Shown here piece after piece: positions 52,322 to 61,259 of a stretch of 64,000 bases of DNA. The notes below the pieces were generated by a model, which was not told the DNA's origin, ran no database searches, and saw only the letters and a list, made by a program, of their open reading frames with translations. This DNA comes from Fen-1231 sp035286465 (GTDB lineage Bacteria > Gemmatimonadota > Gemmatimonadetes > Gemmatimonadales > Gemmatimonadaceae): assembly GCA_035286465.1 (NCBI GenBank), contig DATEDF010000123.1:1-64000 (forward strand). Reading direction: 5' to 3'. Position 1 is the first letter of the stretch, and each line of letters opens with the position of its first letter. A program made the translations under genes and the position numbers.

Positions 52322-55300
52322 TCATCGCGTGTCGAGTTTGCGACCCGCGTTCAGGTTGTCGAAGTTCAGGATCGTGTTGAAGACGAGCGTGTAGCTGCCG
52401 ATCGTCGAGCCGCGGTACAGCGGATTGTTCGCGAAGAGGATCACGTGCCCCCGCTCGAGAGGCGCGTCCACGACCACCGGCCGCTGCGCCACGTCGCCGC
52501 CGCCGCTCAGGAGCCCCGAAACCAGGAGCGCATTCTGAGCCTCATAGCGCAGGGCCACGCGCGGCCGCTGGTCCGGCGGGATGATCCCGAGCGGATTGCG
52601 GAACTGCTCCTCGGTCGGGATCGCATACTGCCACGGCTGCACCGTCGGTCGCGTGGGCGGAAGGAACCGCGGATCGAGCTGCGCGAAGCCCTGCACCTGA
52701 TCGCGATCGTCGGGCGTGCCGCGGCCGGTCTCACGGCTCCCACTGCCGCCGCCGCGCCCGCCACCACCACCGCCCCCGCGCCCGCCGCCGGCCGTCGCGC
52801 TCACGCCGAACGTCTCCCCGCTCGCGCTGTAGACCGCCAGACTGTCCTTCACGCCGTACACGAGCGGACTCGCGTCGTCCACGATCCGCGTGCGCAGGAG
52901 CGAGCCGTCCACGGTGCCGCGCTGCGGCGTGCTCGACGAGACGCCGTTGACGAGTCCGAACTGCAGCGCGAAGTCCGCGCTCGACCCGCTCGTGATCAGC
53001 ACGCCGCCGTTCTTCACGAAGTTCTTCAGCGCGACCAGCCCGTCCCAGCCCAGCCCCGGACGCATGTCGTCAGTCTGGGCCCACGTCCCGATGTTCGGCG
53101 TCTCCGGCGTGTTCTTCCAGGGCAGCGGGTTTCGCCACATCGGCATCCCCTCGATGACGCCGATTCCGCTGCCACCGCCGGGACCGAAGATGATCACGTC
53201 GAAACGCGCGTTCAGGTTGCCGATCTTCTTCGGCTCCTGCGTGCTGATGTACTCGTACGGAATCCCGCTGAAATCGAGTGCCTGGCGCCACCATCCTTCC
53301 GTCTGCGTGCTCTGCCACGTGTGCATCACCGCGACGCGCGCGGCGCGCAGCGGATGCATCGGGACCGACGGGGCGCTCGCCAGCGCGTGCGCGCGGAGCC
53401 CCAGCTCGCGCGTGGCCGCATCGAGCGCCGCCTGCGACACGCCGCGGATCACGCAGGAGCCGCGGGCGAACCGCGTGCCACCGGCCTCGAACGGCTCCTC
53501 GGCCGCCTGCATGTCGGCGTCCTTGAGCCGGTAGCGCAGCGCGGCGAGCGCGTTGTCACCGTTGGCGTTGATGACGAAAACGCTCCCGCTTCCCGAGACG
53601 CCGCCGGGCGCTGTGATCTTCCCCGTCACCCTCTCCACGGGGACGTCGAGCACCTTCAGGTCCGTGACGCGAATCGCCTGCACGCCAAATCCCTCGGGGA
53701 ACGTCCAGCCGGTATCGTCGTACGGGTTGCGCTGCGGCTCGGTCGGGCTCCAGTACTGGTAGTCGAGGAGCGCGTCTGCGATGCGCGAGTAGGGCTGGTC
53801 CATCCGGACGACGTAGCTCCCCGCAGGGAACTCGCGGGCTTCGGTCTGAGCCGCCTGTGCCGGCTGCGGCGTCACGTCGGCCGCGGTCGCGCCGGCACCA
53901 CGCCCGGCCGTCACGGCCGAGTCGCCGCCGGCCGCGCCGCGGCCGCCGCGACCGCCTCGCCCGCCCGGACCCGCCGCGCGCCGCACGAGCACCTGCACCG
54001 TGAACGCCGCCGGAGCCCGCGAGATCTCCACGTGCTGGCGCTGGAGCACCTGCAGCAACTCGGCTTGCGCCCCCGGCCGCGGGTCGTTCGCCGGGAAGAC
54101 GTACGCCGCCGGTCCCTCGACCTTCGGCTTCGTCACGGACCGCTTGCTCTTCTCCCAGAAGTTCTGCAGGAAGACCTTCCGGTTGTTCGCGATGTAGGCG
54201 AGCGAGACGAGGATCCCCGTCTGCTCGTAGTTGTTGTTGTTGCGCAACGACCAGCGCACGCGCGGGAGCGGCGGGTTCTGCCGGTACCACGTGCGTGAGG
54301 TCGCGCCCGCGTCCAGCGTGCGCTCGACCGTCTCGGCCGTGCCGCCGTTGCCGAACGTCTCGTACAGGCGGCTGATCCCGTTGTGCGTCGCCGCCATGAA
54401 CATCAGGTATCCGGGAGACCACGTGTCGAACGAGCCGAACGCGAACACGCCGGGCATGCCGAAACGCGTCATCTCCTGCACGTTGTTCCAGCCGATCATC
54501 TGCCACTCGTTCGTGAGGAGCGGATCGAGCCACGCGTTGTAGGGGCCGTCGCCGATAGTGTTGTCATAGAGGTACGGGACGGACTCGTGCAGGTCGTGCA
54601 GCACGAGCGCCTTCCAGTCCAGGTAGGCGTTGAGGACGTTCTGCGAGAGCTTGAGCGTCATCCCCATCGCGTCGCGGTTGTTGTCGTGCGCGACGTACTT
54701 GCCCCAGTAGATCAGGTTGGGCACCGCCTGGCCGGGGTGCGCCTTGCGCCACTCATAGAGGTCCACCATCCGGTCGCGCCCGTCCACCTCCACGATCGGC
54801 GTGATGAGCGTGATGACGTTGTCGCGGATGTTCCGGATGTACGGGCTCTCGTCCACGGCGAGCCGGTACGCCATCTCCATCAGCGCCGTGGGTGCCCCGG
54901 CCTCGCCGGAGTGGATCGTGCCGGTGACGTAGTAGACCGGCGCGATCTCGGTGACGAGTTTCGCCGCTTCCGCGTCGCTGAAGTTGATCGTGCGCGGGTC
55001 GGCGAGCTTCGCCGTCTTCGCCTTGTTCTCGTCGAGCTTCGCCATCAGCTTCTCGCTCGCGACGGCGACCGCGACGTGCTCGCGTCCCTCCTCGGTGGTT
55101 CCGATCGAGAAGACCTTCACGCGCGGGCTCGACTTCGCGAGGAGCCGCATGTACTCGTAGACCTCCTTCGAGTACGGGAGCTTGGTCGGTGCGCCGGCGA
55201 TGTCGCCGAGCACGGCCTTGGGCGTCGGCACCGTCTTCGACGCCGGGAGGTAGTCCACGAGCGGCGAGAGGAAGAACGTTTCCGTCGTGTATTCCTTGAT

Positions 55301-55450
55301 TTTCTTCGTGTACTCCTCGTCAATCGGCTGCTTCGGATCGCGGCCGGGCTTGAGGATCGAGGGGTCCACCCTCCCGTTCTGCGCCGACGCCGCCACGAGC
55401 GGCAGGGCGAGCAGCAGCGAGAGGACGAGTCCGAGCGAATGGCGCTTCAT
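52322..55450 (-). CDS. Exported M14-family zinc carboxypeptidase
   Basis: A 1042-residue exported metallopeptidase. A signal peptide (MKRHSLGLVLSLLLALPLVAAS) and a short pro-region precede the M14 domain (about residues 60-380): zinc ligands HxxE in GTIHSGEAGAPTAL, DGRDRMVDLYEWR, and HDLHESVPYLYD. A long C-terminal extension holds a Gly-rich tract (DNA 53900-53975), an Ig-like part, a glutamine-amidotransferase-like Rossmann segment (RAARVAVMHTW, FDVIIFGPGGGSGIGV) and a second Gly-rich tract (52740-52795). The architecture is typical of large exported M14 peptidases in this phylum; substrates unknown. 60 bp downstream of the S9C peptidase stop on the same strand. Confidence 0.88.
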   Translation of the reverse strand: MKRHSLGLVLSLLLALPLVAASAQNGRVDPSILKPGRDPKQPIDEEYTKKIKEYTTETFFLSPLVDYLPASKTVPTPKAVLGDIAGAPTKLPYSKEVYEYMRLLAKSSPRVKVFSIGTTEEGREHVAVAVASEKLMAKLDENKAKTAKLADPRTINFSDAEAAKLVTEIAPVYYVTGTIHSGEAGAPTALMEMAYRLAVDESPYIRNIRDNVITLITPIVEVDGRDRMVDLYEWRKAHPGQAVPNLIYWGKYVAHDNNRDAMGMTLKLSQNVLNAYLDWKALVLHDLHESVPYLYDNTIGDGPYNAWLDPLLTNEWQMIGWNNVQEMTRFGMPGVFAFGSFDTWSPGYLMFMAATHNGISRLYETFGNGGTAETVERTLDAGATSRTWYRQNPPLPRVRWSLRNNNNYEQTGILVSLAYIANNRKVFLQNFWEKSKRSVTKPKVEGPAAYVFPANDPRPGAQAELLQVLQRQHVEISRAPAAFTVQVLVRRAAGPGGRGGRGGRGAAGGDSAVTAGRGAGATAADVTPQPAQAAQTEAREFPAGSYVVRMDQPYSRIADALLDYQYWSPTEPQRNPYDDTGWTFPEGFGVQAIRVTDLKVLDVPVERVTGKITAPGGVSGSGSVFVINANGDNALAALRYRLKDADMQAAEEPFEAGGTRFARGSCVIRGVSQAALDAATRELGLRAHALASAPSVPMHPLRAARVAVMHTWQSTQTEGWWRQALDFSGIPYEYISTQEPKKIGNLNARFDVIIFGPGGGSGIGVIEGMPMWRNPLPWKNTPETPNIGTWAQTDDMRPGLGWDGLVALKNFVKNGGVLITSGSSADFALQFGLVNGVSSSTPQRGTVDGSLLRTRIVDDASPLVYGVKDSLAVYSASGETFGVSATAGGGRGGGGGGGRGGGSGSRETGRGTPDDRDQVQGFAQLDPRFLPPTRPTVQPWQYAIPTEEQFRNPLGIIPPDQRPRVALRYEAQNALLVSGLLSGGGDVAQRPVVVDAPLERGHVILFANNPLYRGSTIGSYTLVFNTILNFDNLNAGRKLDTR

Positions 55451-55510
55451 ACGTGACCTCGCGAGTGGATGCTTATCGAATGAGCACGGGGACGACGGCC
55501 GCCAGCGGCG

Positions 55511-57844
55511 CTACTTCCCGCTGCCGCTCGCGTTCGTCGCCTGCTTCTCCCACACGAACCGCCTGAGGAACTCGCCCATCCGGTTCCACGTGTAGATCCA
55601 GCGGCTGTCTATCATGGATTCGTGCAGGTCGTCGGGAACCACGATCAGCTCGTAGTAGATGTTTCGCGCGCGGAGCAGCTGCACGAGCCCGACCGTCTGC
55701 GCGAAGTCCACGTTCCGGTCGTCGTCGCCGTGCACGAGGAACACCGGCGATTTCCACTTGTCAATCTCCGAGATCGCCGACGACTTGTACGAGAGCGCGG
55801 TGTCGGCGATGACGTTGCCGTAGAGGTGCACGCCGGCCAGGTCGGCGCCGGCGACGAAGATGTCGGAGTTCCGCGCCAGCGCCTGCGACGTGAGGAGCCC
55901 GCCGTACGAGAGCCCCCAGATCCCGACGCGCGCGGGGTCCACGTCAGGACGCGATTGCAGGTACTTCCCGCCCGCCACGACGTCCTGATACTCGGAGTTG
56001 CCGCGCGCGTTCGTGTTCGGCGGGTTCCGGAACGACCGCCCGTACCCGATGCCGCTCCGATAGTTGATCGAGAGCACCACGTAGCCTTCGCTTGCCAGCC
56101 ACTGGTTGATCGCGTACGCCCAGTGGTAGAACTGCATGTAGTGGTAGCCGGGGAGCATCTGCCGTGGCGGTCCGCCGTGCACGAACACCATCGCGGGCCG
56201 TCGCTCACCGGGCTTCAGGTCCTTCGGCAGGAAGAGCGTGTTGCTGATGTCGAGGCCGTCCGCCGCCTTCGTGTGCACGATCTCGGGCGTCACGTGCGCG
56301 GCGACCGGGAACTCCTTCGGCAAGGTCGGGAAGACGACCTTCGGCGCGCCGCCCTCCGCGGGGACGATCCCCACCGACGCGGGCTGCGCCACGTTGAAGT
56401 AGAGCACGGCGAGCCGCTTCCCCGACGCGAGCGGCTGCGGATTCGTCTCGATACCGTCGCCGGTCGAGATCTGCGTCGGCGTGCCACCCGACGTCGGCAC
56501 CGCCCAGATGTGCCGGCGCTCGATGTCGAGCGCGTTCGTGCAGTAGAAGAGCGTCTTGCCGTCGGCCGAGAGCGCGACCGACGTCGCGCCTTCGATGAGG
56601 CCGTCCGTCGTGGTCAGCTTTACCGGCTGCGGCGTCGAGCCCGCAATGCTGACCGAGAACCAGCGGTCGAACTCGTCGCCGGGCACCTGGGCGGTGAAGA
56701 TGACGTGGTCGCCGGCCCAGGCGATGTTCGCGATGTTGTTGAATACCGAGTCACGCGGCTGGTTGTGCCAGAACTCCTTCGCCTCCAGCGTCGCGACGTC
56801 GGCGACCATGAAGGAGAGTGTGTGGCCCCCGACGAACGTCGCGCGGAAGAGCCCGGGCGAGCTTCGGAGGGGATCGGCCGCGGCGCCGCGCCCGACCGGG
56901 GCTCCGCGTCCGGCACCGCCTCCACCGCCCCCACCGCCCCCACCGCCCCGACCGCCGGCGAACCCACCGCACCCGCCGCCGCCACCGCCTGCGCGGCCGG
57001 CGGCCGGGCCCGGTGGGTTCCCGATGCCGCCCGTCCCCTGCTGTGTCTGCAACCCGAACGGCGTCCCCGGCCGGCGCGTGAATGCGATGCGCTTGCTGTC
57101 AGGCGACCAGGTCGGACTGCCGTCGCAGTCCACGCTCGGCGCCAGATAATCCACCGCCCGCGTCTTCACGTCGTAGATGCCGATGAACGCGTGATTGTCG
57201 CGATTGCTCACGAACGAGATCTTCGAGCCGTCGGGCGACCAGCGGGGCGTGCCGTTCGTGCCCCACGTTTTAATGAAGGGGACTCCGCCCGTGTCCATCG
57301 CCGAGGGCGGCGCACCCTGCGCCACGCGCGCGCGGTAGATCTGGCCGTCCTTCAGGTAGAGCACGTAGCGCCCGTCGGGCGACAGCTCGGGCCCCGCGCC
57401 GACGGCGACACGCCACGCTCCACCACCCGTCGTGCGCGCCGCCCAGATCGCGCGCTCCCCGCCGGCGGGATCGTGCGACGGGTTCGCGACCCAGCCCACA
57501 CGGTTCGGCGCCGAGCCGCGCACGAAGACCGCGACCGAGCCGTCGTCGGAGAGGCGGACGCTCGAGACGTCCACGCCGTCGTCGTCGAGGAAGCGCGTGA
57601 GGCGCACCGGACGGAACTCGGGCGCGGCCGCGCTGTAGACGTTGCGCATTCCCTTCTCATAGGCGACCCACGCCACACGGTCCGCCTTTCGGGAGGACGT
57701 CAGCTCGAGCGGCGACGACGGGCTCAGGAACTGGGCGATGGTGGGCTTGGCCTGCGCGAGGAGCTGCGGCGCGAAGAGCTGCGGCGCGAAGGCGAGCGTG
57801 ATGGCCGCGGACGCGGCGCGCGTGATGCGGTGGGTGCGGAACAT
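55511..57844 (-). CDS. Exported S9C-like peptidase (prolyl-oligopeptidase family)
   Basis: A 777-residue exported serine peptidase. The signal region contains a duplicated APQLFAPQLLAQ motif. TolB-like blades follow (SPDGRYVLYLKDGQIY, SPDGSKISFVSNR, SPDSKRIAFTRR, SADGKTLFYCTN), then the hydrolase domain with GIWGLSYGGLLTSQAL (nucleophile Ser), the Asp in HGDDDRNVDF and His in DLHESMID. It is of the acylaminoacyl-peptidase (S9C) type. A Gly tract of about 50 residues (DNA 56880-57010) interrupts the propeller. It is divergent from the S9 peptidase at 58040 across 195 bp, so the two may share control. The start at 57844 is the only ATG before the signal. Confidence 0.9.
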   Translation of the reverse strand: MFRTHRITRAASAAITLAFAPQLFAPQLLAQAKPTIAQFLSPSSPLELTSSRKADRVAWVAYEKGMRNVYSAAAPEFRPVRLTRFLDDDGVDVSSVRLSDDGSVAVFVRGSAPNRVGWVANPSHDPAGGERAIWAARTTGGGAWRVAVGAGPELSPDGRYVLYLKDGQIYRARVAQGAPPSAMDTGGVPFIKTWGTNGTPRWSPDGSKISFVSNRDNHAFIGIYDVKTRAVDYLAPSVDCDGSPTWSPDSKRIAFTRRPGTPFGLQTQQGTGGIGNPPGPAAGRAGGGGGGCGGFAGGRGGGGGGGGGGGAGRGAPVGRGAAADPLRSSPGLFRATFVGGHTLSFMVADVATLEAKEFWHNQPRDSVFNNIANIAWAGDHVIFTAQVPGDEFDRWFSVSIAGSTPQPVKLTTTDGLIEGATSVALSADGKTLFYCTNALDIERRHIWAVPTSGGTPTQISTGDGIETNPQPLASGKRLAVLYFNVAQPASVGIVPAEGGAPKVVFPTLPKEFPVAAHVTPEIVHTKAADGLDISNTLFLPKDLKPGERRPAMVFVHGGPPRQMLPGYHYMQFYHWAYAINQWLASEGYVVLSINYRSGIGYGRSFRNPPNTNARGNSEYQDVVAGGKYLQSRPDVDPARVGIWGLSYGGLLTSQALARNSDIFVAGADLAGVHLYGNVIADTALSYKSSAISEIDKWKSPVFLVHGDDDRNVDFAQTVGLVQLLRARNIYYELIVVPDDLHESMIDSRWIYTWNRMGEFLRRFVWEKQATNASGSGK

Positions 57845-58039
57845 TGGGGCCTCGACTGTTCGGTACGTACTGGTTACGTCCGCCGGGGACGGTGTGTTCG
57901 CGACAGAGCGTAACACCGGGGAGGGCGGGCGTCCACCACGTTCCCAATGGCGCGGTTGCCGTGACCGTCGTTCGCCATCATCTTGAGCCCGATTCCCCTC
58001 CGAACGCTCCCCCTTCCCGCCTACGTCGAGAGGTTCAGC

Positions 58040-60271
58040 ATGAGAAGGTCTCTCGCGCTCATCGCGACTCTGGTCGCCGTCACCGCTGCCGCGGCCCAGC
58101 AGCCCACTCGCGCCTTCACCGCGGCGGACTACGACCGCGCCGTGAAGTTCCTCGCGCCGAGCGTGACGCCGCTCGTCACAGGCGGCACCGTGGCGGCAAA
58201 CTGGCTCCCGGACGAGCGATTCTGGTATCGCAACACGGCGCCGGCCGGCGCCGAGGTCGTGCTCGTGGATCCGGCCAAACGGACGCGAACCGTGTGCGAC
58301 GCCCAGCGCTCCAACTGCCCGGGCGTGCCGGTGGGCGATTCCGTGGCCGGCGGGCGTGGCGGCCGCGGGGGGCGCGGCGGTGGCGGTGGACGGGGCGGCG
58401 CCGGCATCGCGGCGGTCTCCCCGGACGGCAAGCGGGCCGCCTTCATTCGGGACTGGAACCTCTGGGTGCGCGACGTGGCGACGGGCCAGGAGAAACCCCT
58501 GACCACGGACGGCGCGAAAGACTTCGGTTACGCTACCGACAACGCGGGCTGGGCCGGGAGCGACCGCGCGATCCTCCTCTGGTCGCCCGATTCGAAGAAG
58601 ATCGCTACGCAGCAGCAGGACGAGCGCACGGTGGGAGAGATGTACCTCGTGCAGACCCGGGTGAACCACCCCGCGCTCCGTGCCTGGAAGTACCCGCTCC
58701 CGGGCGACAGCGTCGTCGCGATGGTGCATCGGGTGATCATTGACGTGGACGCCGGGCGCGTCACGCGGCTCCAGATGGCGCCGGACTATCACCGCGCCAC
58801 GCTGGGCGACAACCTGAGCATGAACGACTACGCGTGGAGCCCCGACGGGTCGAGGCTCGCGCTGGTTTCCACGTCGCGCGATCACAAGTCGGCGGTGTTT
58901 CGCGTCGCCGACGCCCAGACCGGCGCGGTGCGCACGGTCTTCGACGAGACGGTGCCCACGCACTACGAGTCGCGCACCGGCTGGCGCGCGCTCTGGGCGA
59001 CGAACGAGGTGATCTGGTACTCCCAGCGCGACAACTGGGGCCAGCTCTATCTCTACGATCTCGGCACGGGGAAGCTCAAGAACCAGATCACGACGGGCGA
59101 AGGCCCGGTGTCGCAGATCGCGCGCGTGGACGAGAAGAGCCGCACGATCTGGTTCGCCGCGCTCGGCCGCGAGAAGGGGCAGGACCCGTATTTCCCGCAC
59201 TTCTACCGCGCCGGACTGGACGGGAAGAACGCCGTATCGCTCACGCCGGACGACGGCGTTCACGCGATGGAGCTCTCACCCTCGGGCCGCTGGCTTGTGG
59301 ACACGTATTCGAAGCCCGACGTGCCGCCCGTCGTGACGCTGCGCGACGGCGACGGGAAGCTCGTGATGCCGCTCGAGAAGGCCGACATCTCGAAGCTCCT
59401 CGCCGCCGGGTGGAAGCCGCCGATTCCGATCAAGGTGAAGGCGGACGACGGAAGGACCGACCTCTACGGGATGATGTTCCGGCCCACGAACTTCGATCCC
59501 TCGAGGACGTATCCGATCATCAACAACGCGTACCCTGGACCGCAGAGCGGGAGCGTGGGGTCGCGCGCGTTCACGGCGGCGCGCGCTGACCGGCAGGCGC
59601 TGGCCGAGCTGGGGTTCGTCGTCGTCACGATTGACGGGCGCGGGACGCCCGGCCGATCGAAGTCGTTCCACGATTCCTACTACGGCGCGATGGGGCGCGA
59701 CAACACGATTCCCGACCAGGTGGCGGGGATGAAGGACCTGGCGCGGCAGTATCCGTGGATTGACATCGAGCGCGCCGCGATGTGGGGGCACTCGGGCGGC
59801 GGGTTCATCACCGCCGGCGCGATGTTCCGCTATCCCGATTTCTTCAAGGTGGGCATCTCGGAGTCGGGCAATCACGACCAGCGACAGTACGAGGACGACT
59901 GGGGCGAGCGGTATCAGGGGCTGCTCGCGCGGAGCGGCGACGGGCCGGACAGCTACGACGTCGAGGCGAACCAGACGGTCGCGAAGAATCTCAAGGGGCG
60001 TCTGCTGCTCGCGCACGGCGGGATGGACAACAACGTGCCCCCCTACAACACGTATCTGGTGGTGGACGCGCTGATCAAGGCGAACAAGGACTTCGATCTC
60101 CTGATCATCCCGAACGCGGCGCACGGGTACGGCGACGCGTCGAACTACATGATGCGCCGGCGCTGGGACTATTTCGTGAAGTGGCTGCTGGACGCCGAGC
60201 CGCCGAAGGGGTACGAGATCAGGACGCCGGCGGCGGGGGCGGGTGGGCGGGGCGGCGGACCCGGCGCCTAG
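58040..60271 (+). CDS. Exported S9B-like (DPP-IV) peptidase
   Basis: A 743-residue exported serine peptidase, similar in design to that at 39435. Signal peptide MRRSLALIATLVAVTAAAAQ. Propeller part with SPDGKRAAFIRDWNLWV, SPDSKKIATQQQDE, SPDGSRLALVSTSRD and NWGQLYLYDLGTGK; hydrolase domain with WGHSGGGFITAGAM (nucleophile Ser), GGMDNNVPPYN (Asp) and AAHGYGD (His). Gly/Arg-rich tracts occur near residues 100-120 (DNA 58345-58405) and at the extreme C-terminus. An upstream in-frame start at 57983 is less likely because the signal begins at 58040. The GHMP kinase gene follows after 7 bp. Confidence 0.9.
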   Translation: MRRSLALIATLVAVTAAAAQQPTRAFTAADYDRAVKFLAPSVTPLVTGGTVAANWLPDERFWYRNTAPAGAEVVLVDPAKRTRTVCDAQRSNCPGVPVGDSVAGGRGGRGGRGGGGGRGGAGIAAVSPDGKRAAFIRDWNLWVRDVATGQEKPLTTDGAKDFGYATDNAGWAGSDRAILLWSPDSKKIATQQQDERTVGEMYLVQTRVNHPALRAWKYPLPGDSVVAMVHRVIIDVDAGRVTRLQMAPDYHRATLGDNLSMNDYAWSPDGSRLALVSTSRDHKSAVFRVADAQTGAVRTVFDETVPTHYESRTGWRALWATNEVIWYSQRDNWGQLYLYDLGTGKLKNQITTGEGPVSQIARVDEKSRTIWFAALGREKGQDPYFPHFYRAGLDGKNAVSLTPDDGVHAMELSPSGRWLVDTYSKPDVPPVVTLRDGDGKLVMPLEKADISKLLAAGWKPPIPIKVKADDGRTDLYGMMFRPTNFDPSRTYPIINNAYPGPQSGSVGSRAFTAARADRQALAELGFVVVTIDGRGTPGRSKSFHDSYYGAMGRDNTIPDQVAGMKDLARQYPWIDIERAAMWGHSGGGFITAGAMFRYPDFFKVGISESGNHDQRQYEDDWGERYQGLLARSGDGPDSYDVEANQTVAKNLKGRLLLAHGGMDNNVPPYNTYLVVDALIKANKDFDLLIIPNAAHGYGDASNYMMRRRWDYFVKWLLDAEPPKGYEIRTPAAGAGGRGGGPGA

Positions 60272-60278
60272 CGCGCTC

Positions 60279-61259
60279 GTGACCGCGGAGCCGGGCACGC
60301 GCGCGGCGGGGGCGGTCGTCACGCGCGCCCCCACCCGTCTCGACTTCGGCGGCGGGTGGACGGACGTACCGCCCTACTGCGATCGCGAGGGCGGCTTCGT
60401 CTGCAACGTCGCGATCAACCGGTATGCGACGGCGACGCTGACGCGCGACGCGGACGCGTCGGCCGGCGGCGCCGAACTGACGGCGGGTGCGGACGCGCCG
60501 CTCATCCGCGCCGCGCTCCGTCGGTCGCGCGCCGCAGACGTCCGCATCTCTCTCGCGAACGACTTCCCCGTCGGCGCCGGGCTCGGTGGCTCCTCGGCCG
60601 CGAGCGCCGCCGTGCTCGGCGCGCTCGCGGCTTGGCGCGGCGACGCGTGGGACCTCCGCGCGATCGCCGAGGAGGGGCGGCGGATCGAGGTCGAGGAGCT
60701 GGGCGTCGCCGGCGGCCGCCAGGACCACTACGCGGCAACGTTCGGCGGCGCGCTCGCGCTCACGTTCACCACGTCCGTCGAAGTGCGGCGCATCGTCCTC
60801 TCGGAGCGCACGCGCGGAACGCTGGAGCGTCGCGCGATTCTGGTCTACACCGGCGAATCGCGCATCTCGGGCGACAACATCGTCGAAGTCCTGAACGCGT
60901 ACCGCGCCCGCGAGCACCGCGTGCTCTTCGCGCTCGCGCGAATGAAGGCGCTCGCCGGGCAGATGGCCGCCGCGCTGGAGCAGGGCGACGTGGATCAGCT
61001 CGGCGCGCTCGTGGGCGAGCACTGGACGCACCAGCGCGCGCTCCACCCGGCGATCCCGACGCCGCGGATTGACGAGATCGTCGCGCGCGCCGCGGCGGCC
61101 GGAGCGCTGGGCGCGAAGGCGATGGGCGCCTCCGGCGGCGGGTGTGTGCTCGTGATCGCGGCCGAGGACACGGTCGAGCGCGTGCGCGACGCGGTCGCGC
61201 CACTCGGCACGCTCGTTCCCTTCCGCCTCGACTTCGAGGGCCTTACGCGGACCCGGTAG
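60279..61259 (+). CDS. GHMP-family sugar kinase (heptose/fucose type)
   Basis: A 326-residue GHMP kinase. Substrate-side motif RAPTRLDFGGGWTDVPPY at the N-terminus, the ATP loop PVGAGLGGSSAASAA, GGRQDHYAATFGG and the C-terminal loop GASGGGCVLV. The LDFGGGWTD form is typical of D-glycero-D-manno-heptose 7-phosphate kinases (HddA) and L-fucokinase-like enzymes, so a nucleotide-sugar precursor role is likely; the exact sugar cannot be told. GTG at 60279 lies just past the S9 stop and is preferred; another GTG at 60243 would overlap the peptidase's Gly-rich tail. The end overlaps the convergent CPBP gene by 17 bp. Confidence 0.85.
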   Translation: MTAEPGTRAAGAVVTRAPTRLDFGGGWTDVPPYCDREGGFVCNVAINRYATATLTRDADASAGGAELTAGADAPLIRAALRRSRAADVRISLANDFPVGAGLGGSSAASAAVLGALAAWRGDAWDLRAIAEEGRRIEVEELGVAGGRQDHYAATFGGALALTFTTSVEVRRIVLSERTRGTLERRAILVYTGESRISGDNIVEVLNAYRAREHRVLFALARMKALAGQMAAALEQGDVDQLGALVGEHWTHQRALHPAIPTPRIDEIVARAAAAGALGAKAMGASGGGCVLVIAAEDTVERVRDAVAPLGTLVPFRLDFEGLTRTR